Below, piece by piece: positions 14,899 to 23,657 of a stretch of 44,607 nt of DNA. The notes under the pieces are model-generated. The model was not told the origin of the DNA and searched no databases. It saw only the letters and a list, made by a program, of their open reading frames with translations. The first letter of the stretch is position 1, and each line of letters starts with the position of its first letter. The stretch spans positions 1 through 44,607 of the forward strand of contig JAWLDB010000007.1 of assembly GCA_041686915.1 (NCBI GenBank), given 5' to 3'. The translations under genes were made by a program, and so were the position numbers. The DNA is from JAWLDB01 sp041686915. Its GTDB lineage: Bacteria > Bacillota > UBA994 > UBA5500.

Positions 14899-14927
14899 TT
14901 GACGCAGTCGAAAGAGAAGAGTAAACT
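14899..14927 (+). promoter_or_regulatory. Candidate promoter for the glycosyltransferase gene
   Basis: TTGACG (14899-14904), a 17 bp spacer and TAAACT (14922-14927), about 150 bases before the start codon. The -35 lies inside the loop of an 8 bp inverted repeat, a possible operator. Confidence 0.5.
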
Positions 14928-15079
14928 CACATATCGTTGACCTTGTGAACTGTGTGCACATCCAGAGGGGGTGAACGCGAGATAATGATGGCGGCGACGG
15001 CGTGCAACTGCCGGCACAGCTTCGAGGCCAAACAACCTTACGGCAGATTAACATCGACGTCTTTTGATGGGGTGAGTAT

Positions 15080-17059
15080 ATGTCTAATCCTGAGATAATC
15101 TACCTACTAGCGGTGGGAATGTATATAGTAATGTTCATGCTTTTCCTGCGCTTCTTTGTCTGGAAAACATACTCTGAGGGTAGCTACTGGAAAAGGCGAC
15201 CGCAACTCAGTCTGGCTAAAGTGCAGGATGCTGCCAAGCGGAAGGGTGAAGGACTACCGTTCTTCTCTATCCTGGTGCCTGCCCGCAATGAGCCGGATGT
15301 TATTGAGAAGACCGTTCGTCACATGGCCGGGCTGCAGTATCCTAACGACTGCTACGAAGTGATTGTTGTCACTGACGCTAAAGAGCGTGCTCAGAACTTG
15401 GAGAACCAGGAGCACTATGTGCTTGACACAGTACAGTTTCTTGACTATGCCGCCAAGGGAGAATGGCATGGAGAGTTAAAGCCCCATGTTCAGTCGATGA
15501 CCTTGGGTCTTCTGTCTGGACTGTATCTGGATGAGTACCGCCGCCCACGGTCTCAAGTAGAACCTTGGCTGCTGCAGCCAAGCGTGATGAAAGAGCCGCG
15601 CACGGTGGTTAGGCAGCTGTTGTTTGATCTTTCCAGCGAGATTATTTCCCGCAACGGGCGAATCTCCCTAAGTCAAGTCTATCGTCTGTTCCGGCGCTTT
15701 TACCCGGCGCTTTCTGATCGCGAGATTGAACGCATCTACCCGGGGTATTTATGCCTGGCGGTGCCGGTCTGCCAGCTTTACGCCAAGCTGTCGGGCAACG
15801 AACACGGCGATCTGATGAAAAACGTTATTACTTATGCTGCCAGAGCCAACAACCGTATTACCCGCGAGATTGTCGGTAAGCTGTCCGACATGGTGGGAAT
15901 GCAAGTCAGCAAGAAGCTGGCTGGTATGCAGGCTAACGAGCAACTGAAGGCAAACCTGCGGGACATTTATGGTTTCTGCTTCCCGACGACGCAACGTATC
16001 GTTGAACGCATTCAGAAAGAGTGGTCAGCTAAGCGCGACCTGCCGACGCTGAAGCACGTGGAAGTGCCGGTCGACTTCGACGGGACGTATGGCGGCGAAC
16101 TATTAGGCTATTCAGTTCCCTCAACCAAGGGGCGCGCTCTCAACTACGCCTTGCCCATTGCGGTTGATTCGCGCACGATCATGTGTGGTTTCTATGATGC
16201 CGAGAGTCGTCCAGATACAAGCGTGCTGTTGTATGTGGCCTGGAAGCGTCTAACAGACAAGACCCCGGTACGCATCTTCCAGGGGCCGGTATTCCAGGTG
16301 CGTAACTGGTATGAGATGGGCCCGTTTAGCAAGATCGCGTCTCTCTACCAGGCAGTGTCGCATGACTGGTATCTGCCGGTGGTGTTTAAACGTCTGCCGT
16401 TCGTCGGTGGAACAAACCTGTTCATCGAGAAACAACTGCTAGACGAGATTGGTGGGTACGACCACGAGTCACTTACCGAGGATCTGGAGCTAGGTGCCAG
16501 GGCGTACCTGAGGGCAGGCGCTTGGCCGGAATACCTACCTTATCCAAGCAGTGAACAGACCCCTACAGTCTATAGAGCTTTTTACCGCCAGCGGTTGCGT
16601 TGGGGTACTGGACATCTGCAAGTAATGGAGAAGCTAGCCAAGGACCGGGAGTATCCTGAAGATCGCAAGCGCCCACTGATGCGCGAGCTTTGGATCAAAG
16701 GGCCAGTAGAGTGGACATTTTACCAGTTTGCTACGCTGGTACCGCCTACTATCCTAGTTCTTTGGTGGCTTGGGCATGTAGATCCCAATGTTCTGCCGGA
16801 TTCGGTCCGCTACATTCTGAACGGATTGAGCGTAGTCTACATTTCCTTTACCTTTTATGCTTTCTTCCGTTACCGTAAACACGTCGACGTCGCCGGTAGG
16901 CCACTGACCTTGCCAGGACGTGCATTTGTGGTTGCACAGCTCTTGGCGTTGCCTCTGGCAGCCTTCTTTTTCCCAGTGCCGTTTACTAGCGCGCTGGTGC
17001 TCAAGGGATTACGTCGCTCACCGACCGGTTGGACGAAAACACCAAGAAGCAAAGAATAA
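15080..17059 (+). CDS. Membrane glycosyltransferase, GT2 family, with large insertion
   Basis: 659 residues. A transmembrane helix (about 5-25) is followed by the GT-A core: LVPARNEPDVIEKTVRHM (about 72-90), the D-x-D-like YDAES (about 374) and GGTNLFIEK (about 440). Then come the TEDLELGAR general base region and Q-x-x-R-W in RQRLRWGTGH (about 507). Three further membrane helices fill the C-terminus (from about 555). This order is that of processive enzymes such as cellulose or hyaluronan synthases. Between the first and second motifs lies an extra mainly helical region of roughly 170 residues (about 155-325). The gene stands alone between a leader/promoter and a terminator, with no PilZ, BcsB or other polysaccharide gene nearby. 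Product sugar unknown. Confidence 0.85.
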   Translation: MSNPEIIYLLAVGMYIVMFMLFLRFFVWKTYSEGSYWKRRPQLSLAKVQDAAKRKGEGLPFFSILVPARNEPDVIEKTVRHMAGLQYPNDCYEVIVVTDAKERAQNLENQEHYVLDTVQFLDYAAKGEWHGELKPHVQSMTLGLLSGLYLDEYRRPRSQVEPWLLQPSVMKEPRTVVRQLLFDLSSEIISRNGRISLSQVYRLFRRFYPALSDREIERIYPGYLCLAVPVCQLYAKLSGNEHGDLMKNVITYAARANNRITREIVGKLSDMVGMQVSKKLAGMQANEQLKANLRDIYGFCFPTTQRIVERIQKEWSAKRDLPTLKHVEVPVDFDGTYGGELLGYSVPSTKGRALNYALPIAVDSRTIMCGFYDAESRPDTSVLLYVAWKRLTDKTPVRIFQGPVFQVRNWYEMGPFSKIASLYQAVSHDWYLPVVFKRLPFVGGTNLFIEKQLLDEIGGYDHESLTEDLELGARAYLRAGAWPEYLPYPSSEQTPTVYRAFYRQRLRWGTGHLQVMEKLAKDREYPEDRKRPLMRELWIKGPVEWTFYQFATLVPPTILVLWWLGHVDPNVLPDSVRYILNGLSVVYISFTFYAFFRYRKHVDVAGRPLTLPGRAFVVAQLLALPLAAFFFPVPFTSALVLKGLRRSPTGWTKTPRSKE

Positions 17060-17070
17060 CCCCTATACGC

Positions 17071-17099
17071 AGAGCGGCCCGAAAGGCCGCTCTTTGCTT
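17071..17099 (+). terminator. Terminator after the glycosyltransferase, possibly bidirectional
   Basis: Perfect 9 bp stem AGAGCGGCC / GGCCGCTCT with a CGAAA loop, followed by TTGCTTT. It lies between two convergent genes and may also serve the minus-strand gene. Confidence 0.75.
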
Positions 17100-17108
17100 T
17101 CAGTTCAC

Positions 17109-18137
17109 TTAGGAGAAAATGATGTCGAGGATGTGCAACAGTTGTGGGCTAGCTTGCGTATTCTGCACGGCGGATAAGACGCGCATCTGTCCAAACACAA
17201 CTTGTAAGAAGCCGGCGACCGTAAAGGCAGGCCACTCTGGCTTTGGAGCCTCGCGATGCAATATGTCAATAATCCCGCCCCTGATGGCGCGCATGCTCAG
17301 ATACTCGTTGCCTACCGTCAGTCCGAGCTCTCCGGAGTAGTTGTAAAAGCGGGATTCGCGCAACCGCGATGACATCTGTCGTTGAATGCACTCCATCAGC
17401 TTATAAAGGTTGAGCAATATGGCGCACTGCCCCGATTGCCGACGGATTTGCTTGGCACCATTGCGGAACAGGCCACGGGTCAGCGGATGATCGTAGTGCA
17501 GCTGCAGGTGAGCTTCATCAGACCGTTTGCCTAACCAGGCCAAGAGAGGCAAATAATCGTCGCTGCTAGCGGCTGTCTCAAGGATTGCACCATCTGCACC
17601 CAGGCGCACGTATCCGGCAATTGCTCCTGTTGTATCGTGCCACCCTAACCACTTGCCATCAGCCAGATCCTCAAGCCAGTCAGCCGGTCGGCGTGCAAAG
17701 GTGCAGTTAAGCGAGCTTTGGACTACTTCAGACAAAACCTGGATGGCGGGAATGTCAGACTGCGTCAAAGGGTGCAGTTCCGGGGGTTGCCAAGCTGCTT
17801 CACCGGAGGCTGCTTCCACTACCGTCTCAGTCGAAGGGCAAATGGGCGTACTCACGCTCTGAAAATAAGGGTAGCTTGAGTGGTCTCCAACCAGCATTGC
17901 GCAGCCCAACATGCGCCCAGCTTGTAGTATATGCTGATGCAGTTCGCTGGCTAGTAAGGGTTCAGCTACGATTTCACCCTTGCCTTGCATTAGGTGTCCA
18001 ACAGGTATATCGCACCCGCCGTAGCGCAGGCCTCGAGGAGCACGAAGATGCTGCACAAACGCAGGCTGATCCCCAAGGTAATGGGTAAAAACCCCGCACA
18101 GCTCTTTGTCTTTCCATTCCACTCTGACCACAAGCAT
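17109..18137 (-). CDS. Putative GNAT/SCP2-type (Eis-like) protein
   Basis: 342 residues from the ATG at 18137. GGAGGG lies one base upstream of this ATG, so the GTG at 18131 with a 7-base gap may be the real start; an ATG at 18152 is another option. The layout resembles Eis-type tandem acetyltransferase-like domains followed by a sterol-carrier-like end. It has an N-terminal half with RAPRGLRYGGCDIPVGHLM and a central segment starting HPLTQSDIPAIQVLSEVVQ. The C-terminus runs GELGLTVGNEYLSMRAIRGG and ends DILHREAPKPEWPAFTVAGFLQVVFGQM. No clear acetyl-CoA Q/R-x-x-G-x-G/A loop is seen, so catalytic activity is doubtful. It is transcribed alone, convergent with the glycosyltransferase. Confidence 0.5.
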   Translation of the reverse strand: MLVVRVEWKDKELCGVFTHYLGDQPAFVQHLRAPRGLRYGGCDIPVGHLMQGKGEIVAEPLLASELHQHILQAGRMLGCAMLVGDHSSYPYFQSVSTPICPSTETVVEAASGEAAWQPPELHPLTQSDIPAIQVLSEVVQSSLNCTFARRPADWLEDLADGKWLGWHDTTGAIAGYVRLGADGAILETAASSDDYLPLLAWLGKRSDEAHLQLHYDHPLTRGLFRNGAKQIRRQSGQCAILLNLYKLMECIQRQMSSRLRESRFYNYSGELGLTVGNEYLSMRAIRGGIIDILHREAPKPEWPAFTVAGFLQVVFGQMRVLSAVQNTQASPQLLHILDIIFS

Positions 18138-18431
18138 TCCCTCCGATGACATATCCTTTTTTATACAGTTCGCAAAAAAAAGACAACTTCCTGCCATTAT
18201 TGTGAAAAAAGACACAAAAGCAGACGAACCTAGTGAATGAAAGCACCATCTGGATAATTAGACAAGCTTACATGAGCGGATGGGGCAGTTACACCGGGGG
18301 TTAGAAACGTGTGGCTACCGTATGCTGGCAAATTGGTCTGCAGCCATACCCTAGCCGGGCAGGAATACGGGAACAATTCGGCGTATTGTAACGTATTGAG
18401 AATGTACACTGGTTATGAGAGGTGATAAAGA

Positions 18432-18959
18432 ATGACTGAGCAACACGGTCTGGTGATGATCTATACAGGTGACGGCAAAGGCAAGACAACCGCGGCCATG
18501 GGCCTGGTTCTGCGAGCCGTTGGGCACGGGCAGCGGGTGAGCATTACCCAGTTCATGAAGGGGCAGGAGAGTGGCGAAATAGAGGCTATCAGACAGTACT
18601 TACCTGGCGTCGAGGTTTGGCGCAACGGGCGAGACGTATTTGTTGACCCGGATAATCCGGACGAGGTAGACATCAAACTGGCCCGGGAGGCGTTTGAACG
18701 CGCTGCCCAGGCCGTAAACAACGGGGAGTATGATCTTGTTGTCTTTGACGAGATAAATGTAGCCGTTAGTTTCGGGCTGATTGCTGAGGAAGCAGTGCTC
18801 CAGATGCTGGCTGCACGCGCACCCGGTGTGACCGTGGTTATGACCGGTCGTGGCGCTACCGCTAAAATGCAGGCAGCTGCCGACCTGGTGAGTGAAGTGA
18901 GGGAAGTCAAGCATCACTGGCGCAGGGGAGTTCAAGCACAGAAGGGCATTGAGTTCTAG
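18432..18959 (+). CDS. cobO: Cob(I)yrinic acid a,c-diamide adenosyltransferase
   Basis: 175 residues; it attaches the adenosyl group of ATP to the cobalt of corrinoids. The modified P-loop YTGDGKGKTTAAMG (about 11-24) is followed by QFMKGQESGE, the Walker B-like VVFDEINVAV and the CobO/BtuR-specific C-terminus HHWRRGVQAQKGIEF. It stands apart from any cobalamin biosynthesis cluster. The 5' region shows no B12-box, so riboswitch control is not supported. Its stop codon shares the tetramer CTAG with the stop of the convergent hydrolase gene. Confidence 0.95.
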   Translation: MTEQHGLVMIYTGDGKGKTTAAMGLVLRAVGHGQRVSITQFMKGQESGEIEAIRQYLPGVEVWRNGRDVFVDPDNPDEVDIKLAREAFERAAQAVNNGEYDLVVFDEINVAVSFGLIAEEAVLQMLAARAPGVTVVMTGRGATAKMQAAADLVSEVREVKHHWRRGVQAQKGIEF

Positions 18960-19729
18960 TTGCTTACGGAAGCCGCCTGAGTGGATATTGTCAGGTCTGA
19001 CACAAACTGATGAACAGCCTTGTAGATCTCATCCTTGTCGACCCCTCTAGTAACTACGTGTCCGGACCTGTTTACGGTTAGCAGCTTTTTCTGACTAGAC
19101 CCCAACCGCTTGTGGATGAAATGACCATTCCCTGGCGGCACAGTCTCATCCAGTGATGAATGGATGATCAGGGCCGGAATGTTTATTAAAGGGAGTGTCG
19201 CCTTCGCACTGCGGACCAGTTTTAGCAGTTCTATGGCCGAGCAGATGGGTACGCGGTCGTAAACTGGCCTGGCGTCCTTAATGGCAGGATCAATTGTCTT
19301 TAAGTCCAGTATACGATGGTAACGCTTGAACAGACTGGCTATCGGTGCCAGATGCAGCACCCAGTTCAGGTATACCGGCGCGCACATGGTTACCACGGCT
19401 GCTACCTCGGCTTCAGCCGCGAGCAGTAGGGACAGTGTTCCACCCATACTGAGTCCCATTACCACGACGGGCAATTGTTCTGCAGCCAACTCCCTCACTG
19501 CCGCCCGGCAGCAGTTCAGCCAGTCTTGGGCGGTACAGGAGAGCATGTCCTCAGGGCAAGTCCCATGTCCGGGTAGCCTAATGCCTTTGGTTCGAAACCC
19601 TTGGCCGGCTAGATACTCCCCGAGAGGTCGCATCTCATACGGACTGCCAGTGAACCCGTGGATTAGCAGAAGAGCCGCATGTCTGCCGGGATAATCGAAA
19701 GGCTTTGCGCCGCTGTGTACTTCAAACAT
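18956..19729 (-). CDS. Alpha/beta hydrolase, monoacylglycerol lipase/carboxylesterase type
   Basis: 257 residues from the ATG at 19729, which GAGGAGAGG precedes; an upstream ATG (19759) would add ten unlikely residues. The oxyanion HGFTGSP (about 25-31) and nucleophile elbow GLSMGG (Ser near 96) are visible. The acid in HSSLDETVPP and His in NRSGHVVTRG complete the triad. Overall similarity is to short-chain carboxylesterases such as Est30 and to serine aminopeptidase-type hydrolases. It has no signal peptide, so it is cytosolic. Substrate not predictable. Confidence 0.88.
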   Translation of the reverse strand: MFEVHSGAKPFDYPGRHAALLLIHGFTGSPYEMRPLGEYLAGQGFRTKGIRLPGHGTCPEDMLSCTAQDWLNCCRAAVRELAAEQLPVVVMGLSMGGTLSLLLAAEAEVAAVVTMCAPVYLNWVLHLAPIASLFKRYHRILDLKTIDPAIKDARPVYDRVPICSAIELLKLVRSAKATLPLINIPALIIHSSLDETVPPGNGHFIHKRLGSSQKKLLTVNRSGHVVTRGVDKDEIYKAVHQFVSDLTISTQAASVSN

Positions 19730-19904
19730 CGTAAACCTCTCCTCAGGGCATTCGCGCATACTGCAGATGCAGGCCAGTCTGGCATAGAAAGTGCAAAACG
19801 GCCTGCACTAGCGTTACTGCGCGAGCAGTTGCTATTAGCATGGCTCGGGGGATGGAAATTATTACATTAAGTAGACTAGGAATTAGGCTAAAGGAGTGGT
19901 ATTC

Positions 19905-20555
19905 ATGAACAGACAGGAAAGACGCCGTCATGCTAGACAAGGGAAGCGGGGGCCAGCGTGGGATCTGATTATCACTGCAACCGTTGCAGTGGCCATTGTC
20001 CTGATTTGGGGAGCTGTTCTCGCGTTTCCAAACCTTGATTTAGCCACCTTTGAGAAGGCAAGCCCTCGCATTATCAACAAAGCAGTAAATCGCAGCATCA
20101 ATTGGTTGGTAGAAGATGAGTCCGGATTTGTGAAGTTTAACTTCGGTTATCTGTCTGACCCGGAAGAGAATGAGTGGATTAGCTACCTGGTCCACCGCGC
20201 TGACAGCGTCACCAAGTTTACCAATAGTCAGAGCAAGGAAGTGCTAGAAATCCAAGGTGGAGAGGCGCTACCTGACTTCTATAAGATGCTGCCCGAGGCA
20301 ATTGCTGACTTGCAGGCTGCTGTAAAAGACAACGCATATGAACTCAAGTTCCAGCAAGCTACTGATGTGTACAATGTTTTCACGCTCACCAAAGAAACCG
20401 GTGAAGGCGATGATGTCGTGCGTGACCAGTATATCCTTGCACTGGATACCAACTACAAAATTGATTATCTCGCCCGCGTCACCGGTAAAGAAGGAGAAGC
20501 TACCGGTTACAGCTTCTCGAATCTCTACTCTCCAGCGGAGACAGAGACCGAGTAG
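19905..20555 (+). CDS. Hypothetical single-pass membrane protein
   Basis: 216 residues. ATG 19905 is preferred because AAAGGAG lies about 9 bases upstream. The basic N-terminus MNRQERRRHARQGKRG is followed by one transmembrane helix (about 23-45). After it comes a ~170-residue outside domain rich in Asp, Glu and Tyr with alternating strands (FVKFNFGYL, EVLEIQGGE, DYLARVTG). The charge pattern predicts the N-terminus inside. No known family or catalytic motif was recognised. It forms its own unit, closed by a terminator. Confidence 0.7.
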   Translation: MNRQERRRHARQGKRGPAWDLIITATVAVAIVLIWGAVLAFPNLDLATFEKASPRIINKAVNRSINWLVEDESGFVKFNFGYLSDPEENEWISYLVHRADSVTKFTNSQSKEVLEIQGGEALPDFYKMLPEAIADLQAAVKDNAYELKFQQATDVYNVFTLTKETGEGDDVVRDQYILALDTNYKIDYLARVTGKEGEATGYSFSNLYSPAETETE

Positions 20556-20583
20556 TCAACTACTCGATAGTTGAGGCAAAACT

Positions 20584-20609
20584 AGCGCCCTGCAAACACA
20601 GGGCGCTTT
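20584..20609 (+). terminator. Intrinsic terminator after the membrane protein gene
   Basis: Perfect 9 bp stem AGCGCCCTG / CAGGGCGCT with a CAAACA loop and a short TTT. Confidence 0.7.
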
Positions 20610-20707
20610 AACAATTTTGCGAAATCTATAGGCGTAGCAGGATATTTATTTCGGCAAGCGAATATAAACCAGTACCAGTGATATCAGTACATGGGGGTGA
20701 AGTACAA

Positions 20708-21247
20708 ATGCAAGCCAAAGAAGCATCGCAAGCGATAGAAAGGAGGGCCCCCCAGGTGGATAAGGTTATCATCACGTTAGTAGTCGCCTTTATTGGCGGA
20801 TATATAGGTATTAAGCTCAAAATGCCAGCGGGTGCCCTGTTGGGAGCAATGCTGGCTGTGGCCATAGCCAACTTGGGTTTTGGGTTTGTAGGTCAAATTC
20901 CAAAGGATTTCCGAACAGTAGCCCAAATAGTGGTAGGCGGAATACTGGGGCTAAGCATCACTCGCTCAACCGTTGCGGAGTTGCGTACGATGTTGGTGCC
21001 CGCAATAGTACTGGTCTTTTCCATGATCGGTCTGAGCCTGATTGCAGGGTACATTCTGCATCGGGTAACCGGCTGGGACTTGGCTACCGCTTTCTTCAGC
21101 AGCAGTCCCGGGGGGATGACTGAGATGACTTTGACATCCATGAGCTTTGGAGCAGATACCCCTAAAGTTGCTTTGCTGCAGTTGATGCGCATGCTGTCAA
21201 TCGTCTCGTTCATGCCGCTGGTGCTGAAGATTGTGCTGCGCAAATAG
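20708..21247 (+). CDS. AbrB-family (ammonia monooxygenase-like) membrane protein, half-length
   Basis: 179 residues with about four or five transmembrane helices. Typical AbrB (Pfam 05145) segments are present: LKMPAGALLGAMLAVAIAN, GGILGLSITRSTV and the SSSPGGMTEMTLTSMSFGAD signature. Usual AbrB transporters are about 350 residues with two such repeats, so this is a single-repeat form that may work as a dimer. This family is unrelated to the transition-state regulator AbrB. The ATG at 20708 follows GGGGGTGA; a GTG at 20756 follows a stronger AGGAGG and may be the true start, losing 16 hydrophilic residues. Function in the family is poorly defined. Confidence 0.8.
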   Translation: MQAKEASQAIERRAPQVDKVIITLVVAFIGGYIGIKLKMPAGALLGAMLAVAIANLGFGFVGQIPKDFRTVAQIVVGGILGLSITRSTVAELRTMLVPAIVLVFSMIGLSLIAGYILHRVTGWDLATAFFSSSPGGMTEMTLTSMSFGADTPKVALLQLMRMLSIVSFMPLVLKIVLRK

Positions 21248-21293
21248 CGGAGCACTGGATAATACATCACAAATCAAGAGGAGGAACAGTTAG

Positions 21294-22376
21294 ATGAAAG
21301 AGCAGTTGAAAGCACTTCTGGCAGAGCTCACCGCAATCCCGGGCATTTCCGGACAAGAGACAGAGGTAGTCAGATACCTGGCAGACCTGTTCAAGCCCAT
21401 CGCGGACGAAGTAACTGTAGATAACTTTGGCAACATCTACGCTCTGAAAAAGGGCAGCCAGCCTGGTCCTACCGTCATGATCGCCGCTCATTCGGATGAA
21501 ATCGGCGCCATGGTCAAAAGCATCGAGAAGAACGGCTGGGTGCGTTTCCAGAAGGTCGGCGGTACCCTCGACCCATTGCTGCTTGGTCGTAAGGTGAAGG
21601 TCAATGGCTATACCGGTATCATCGGTGTGAAGGCTGGCCACATGCAAACAGCAGAAGAGCGTACACGTGTTCTAAGTTCCGACCATCTTTACATCGATCT
21701 GGGTGTTAACTCAGAGGAAGAGGTTAAGGCGCTTGGCATCAAGGTGGGCGACCCAATCGTCTATGTTGCGGAGCTCGACTCGCTTGGCGGCAACCCCGAC
21801 CGGGTCTTCGGCAAGGCAGTGGATGATCGCATCGGTTGCGCCATTCTGGTCAAGTTGTTTGAAAGCCTGCAAGGCAAAGAGATAGTGGGCAACCTGTATG
21901 CAGTGATTACTGTTCAGGAAGAGGTTGGCCTGCGCGGAGCGACCGTCGCTGCCCATAGGTTAAATCCAGATGTCGCTATTGCTTTGGATACTGTACCGGC
22001 TGGCGATACCCCGGATATCAACACTAACAAGGAACTGCCGATCTACATCGGCCGTGGCCCAGTACTCCAGGTCAGCAGCGGCGGCGCAGGTGGCAAGGGC
22101 TTCTTGCTCAACCCAATCATGAAGCGATATTTAGAGCAAAAGGCGCAGGAGTCTGGTATCCCGCACCAGTTTGCTGTTTTCAGCGGTGGCAATACCGATG
22201 CTACTGCCATGCATCTGGTAGGCAACGGAATCCTGGCTGCTGCCATCACTATGCCACGCCGTTACTCGCATTCCCCGGTGGAAATGCTGGACATGAACGA
22301 TGCCGTATATACTCTCCAGTTCCTACAGTTCATCTGCGAAGACCTGGGAGCGCTCAGCAACTTAAGCTTCATCTAA
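21294..22376 (+). CDS. M42-family metallo-aminopeptidase
   Basis: 360 residues; a cytosolic, usually dodecameric, di-zinc or cobalt aminopeptidase that trims peptides. Metal ligands appear in order: H66 in IAAHSDE, Asp in GKAVDDRIG, Glu-Glu in VQEEVGLRGA, Asp in ALDTVPAGD and His in RRYSHSPVE. ATG 21294 follows GAGGAGG. Length is typical. It stands 46 bases after the AbrB-like gene and could be co-transcribed with it. Substrate preference (glutamyl, lysyl or leucyl) cannot be told by eye. Confidence 0.95.
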   Translation: MKEQLKALLAELTAIPGISGQETEVVRYLADLFKPIADEVTVDNFGNIYALKKGSQPGPTVMIAAHSDEIGAMVKSIEKNGWVRFQKVGGTLDPLLLGRKVKVNGYTGIIGVKAGHMQTAEERTRVLSSDHLYIDLGVNSEEEVKALGIKVGDPIVYVAELDSLGGNPDRVFGKAVDDRIGCAILVKLFESLQGKEIVGNLYAVITVQEEVGLRGATVAAHRLNPDVAIALDTVPAGDTPDINTNKELPIYIGRGPVLQVSSGGAGGKGFLLNPIMKRYLEQKAQESGIPHQFAVFSGGNTDATAMHLVGNGILAAAITMPRRYSHSPVEMLDMNDAVYTLQFLQFICEDLGALSNLSFI

Positions 22377-22398
22377 ACCATTCATCAACTGCTTTTAC

Positions 22399-22435
22399 AA
22401 CCCGGCTTCTCGCAAGGAGCCGGGTTCTTGCTTGC
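22399..22435 (+). terminator. Terminator after the M42 peptidase gene
   Basis: Perfect 9 bp stem AACCCGGCT / AGCCGGGTT with a 10-base loop, followed by CTTGCTTGC. Confidence 0.65.
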
Positions 22436-22567
22436 CTTCGGTTAGCATCTCTTTCCTACTGCATACTTGGGCAGGAAAAGTCAGCGAGCGCAGAGAAATA
22501 TGAGAACGAGCTTGCTTTGGCAGTTAGTAAGCCGGTACATGCAATCAGCTAGCAAGGAGGGAGATTG

Positions 22568-23002
22568 ATGAGCGACATTGCAGTGGAACAGTTCTCATTT
22601 CATTACCACCGGGCGGATCATGCGATACCACGCTTTCCCCCTCTTGCCATCTTGTGTGATGAGCTGCATACCATTGTAATCAAGCGTGACGGTGAACACG
22701 TGGCGCTGCATATAGGTAAGACAGACGAGGGGATGGTGCAATGCTTTTTGGCGTATAATGGAATAACAGTACATTCAGAAGCTGACCATTATAGTCATTT
22801 CCTTTTTGATTTCAACTTTGGTGGGCAGTATTTCATGGTGTTGCACTACCCGGCAGAATACTCACAGCGTGGCGAAGAAGAGTTTGAGCTGTCTGTGGCA
22901 GGCAGGAGCCTGATATTCTCTGAGTCGAAGGGTCTGCATGTTCACCAACCATTGCAGGCGGTGAGAGGCATAATCTATCCCTTCCCCAAACGCGTGAACT
23001 AA
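22568..23002 (+). CDS. Hypothetical protein
   Basis: 144 residues, not recognised. ATG 22568 is preceded by AGGAGGGAG. The sequence looks like an all-beta domain with many His and aromatic residues (FSFHYHRADHAIPRFPP, HYSHFLFDFNFGG, YFMVLHYPAEY). It has no signal peptide or membrane helix. The His-rich segments could bind a metal, but no known motif supports this. It lies 16 bases before the HAD hydrolase gene and is probably co-transcribed with it. Confidence 0.65.
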   Translation: MSDIAVEQFSFHYHRADHAIPRFPPLAILCDELHTIVIKRDGEHVALHIGKTDEGMVQCFLAYNGITVHSEADHYSHFLFDFNFGGQYFMVLHYPAEYSQRGEEEFELSVAGRSLIFSESKGLHVHQPLQAVRGIIYPFPKRVN

Positions 23003-23018
23003 GCAGGAGGCAGTCTTT

Positions 23019-23654
23019 GTGAGCAAAGTTAGAACCGTTTTTTTCGATCTGGATGGAACACTGTGGCAGCCCCGTGATGTGGTATTGCCAGCCTATCACC
23101 TGGCCTTTGAGCGGTTGGGGAAGCCCGTCCCTGATGAGGTTACCTTACTAGATACCATGGGCTATCCAAATGCTGAGATCTGGGAACGACTGTTACCCGG
23201 CGCTAGCGCTAAAGAGCGCATGCAGGCCAACGAGCTCATGGGCGTGGCCGAACAGGAAGTGCTCAGCCAGGGGCTGGCAGGTCCTTTCCCCGGTGTGAAA
23301 ACCACGCTAAAGCAGTTGCACGAACAGGGCGTCACACTGAGCATTATCAGCAATTGTGACAGGCACTACCTGCAAGCAGTGCCTGACAGCCTGGGTATCG
23401 GTGAGCTGTTTAGTCATCGGTTCTGTGCTGAAGATTACCGGGGATTGACCAAAGCCCAAATCCTTCGCAAATTACTTCCCAGGTTTCCCGAGCCAGCCGC
23501 TATGGTTGGTGACAGGCATCACGACATTCAGGCAGGACTGCAAAATGGTCTGCTGACCATCGGTTGTCTATTTGGCTTCGGCAAGCAGGAAGAATTTGAG
23601 GGAGCCGACCATCTCATACATAATTTCGTGGAGTTGCTTGAGGTATTGAACTGA
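23019..23654 (+). CDS. HAD-superfamily phosphatase
   Basis: 211 residues. The four HAD motifs are visible: I FFDLDGTLW (nucleophile Asp near 10), II SIISNCD, III the Lys near the KAQILRKLL segment, and IV MVGDRHHDI. The alpha-helical cap lies between motifs I and II (subclass I, like phosphoglycolate phosphatase). GTG 23019 follows GGAGG. The substrate is not predictable from sequence. Partner context is a hypothetical gene just upstream. Confidence 0.9.
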   Translation: MSKVRTVFFDLDGTLWQPRDVVLPAYHLAFERLGKPVPDEVTLLDTMGYPNAEIWERLLPGASAKERMQANELMGVAEQEVLSQGLAGPFPGVKTTLKQLHEQGVTLSIISNCDRHYLQAVPDSLGIGELFSHRFCAEDYRGLTKAQILRKLLPRFPEPAAMVGDRHHDIQAGLQNGLLTIGCLFGFGKQEEFEGADHLIHNFVELLEVLN

Positions 23655-23657
23655 TAT

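Noticed and set aside
14708..14902. 64-codon reading frame in the leader of the glycosyltransferase gene
   Set aside because: No good ribosome binding site, odd composition, and it overlaps the nested stems and inverted repeats.
18250..18431. Possible cobalamin riboswitch before cobO
   Set aside because: No B12-box or other conserved core was found; only weak inverted repeats.
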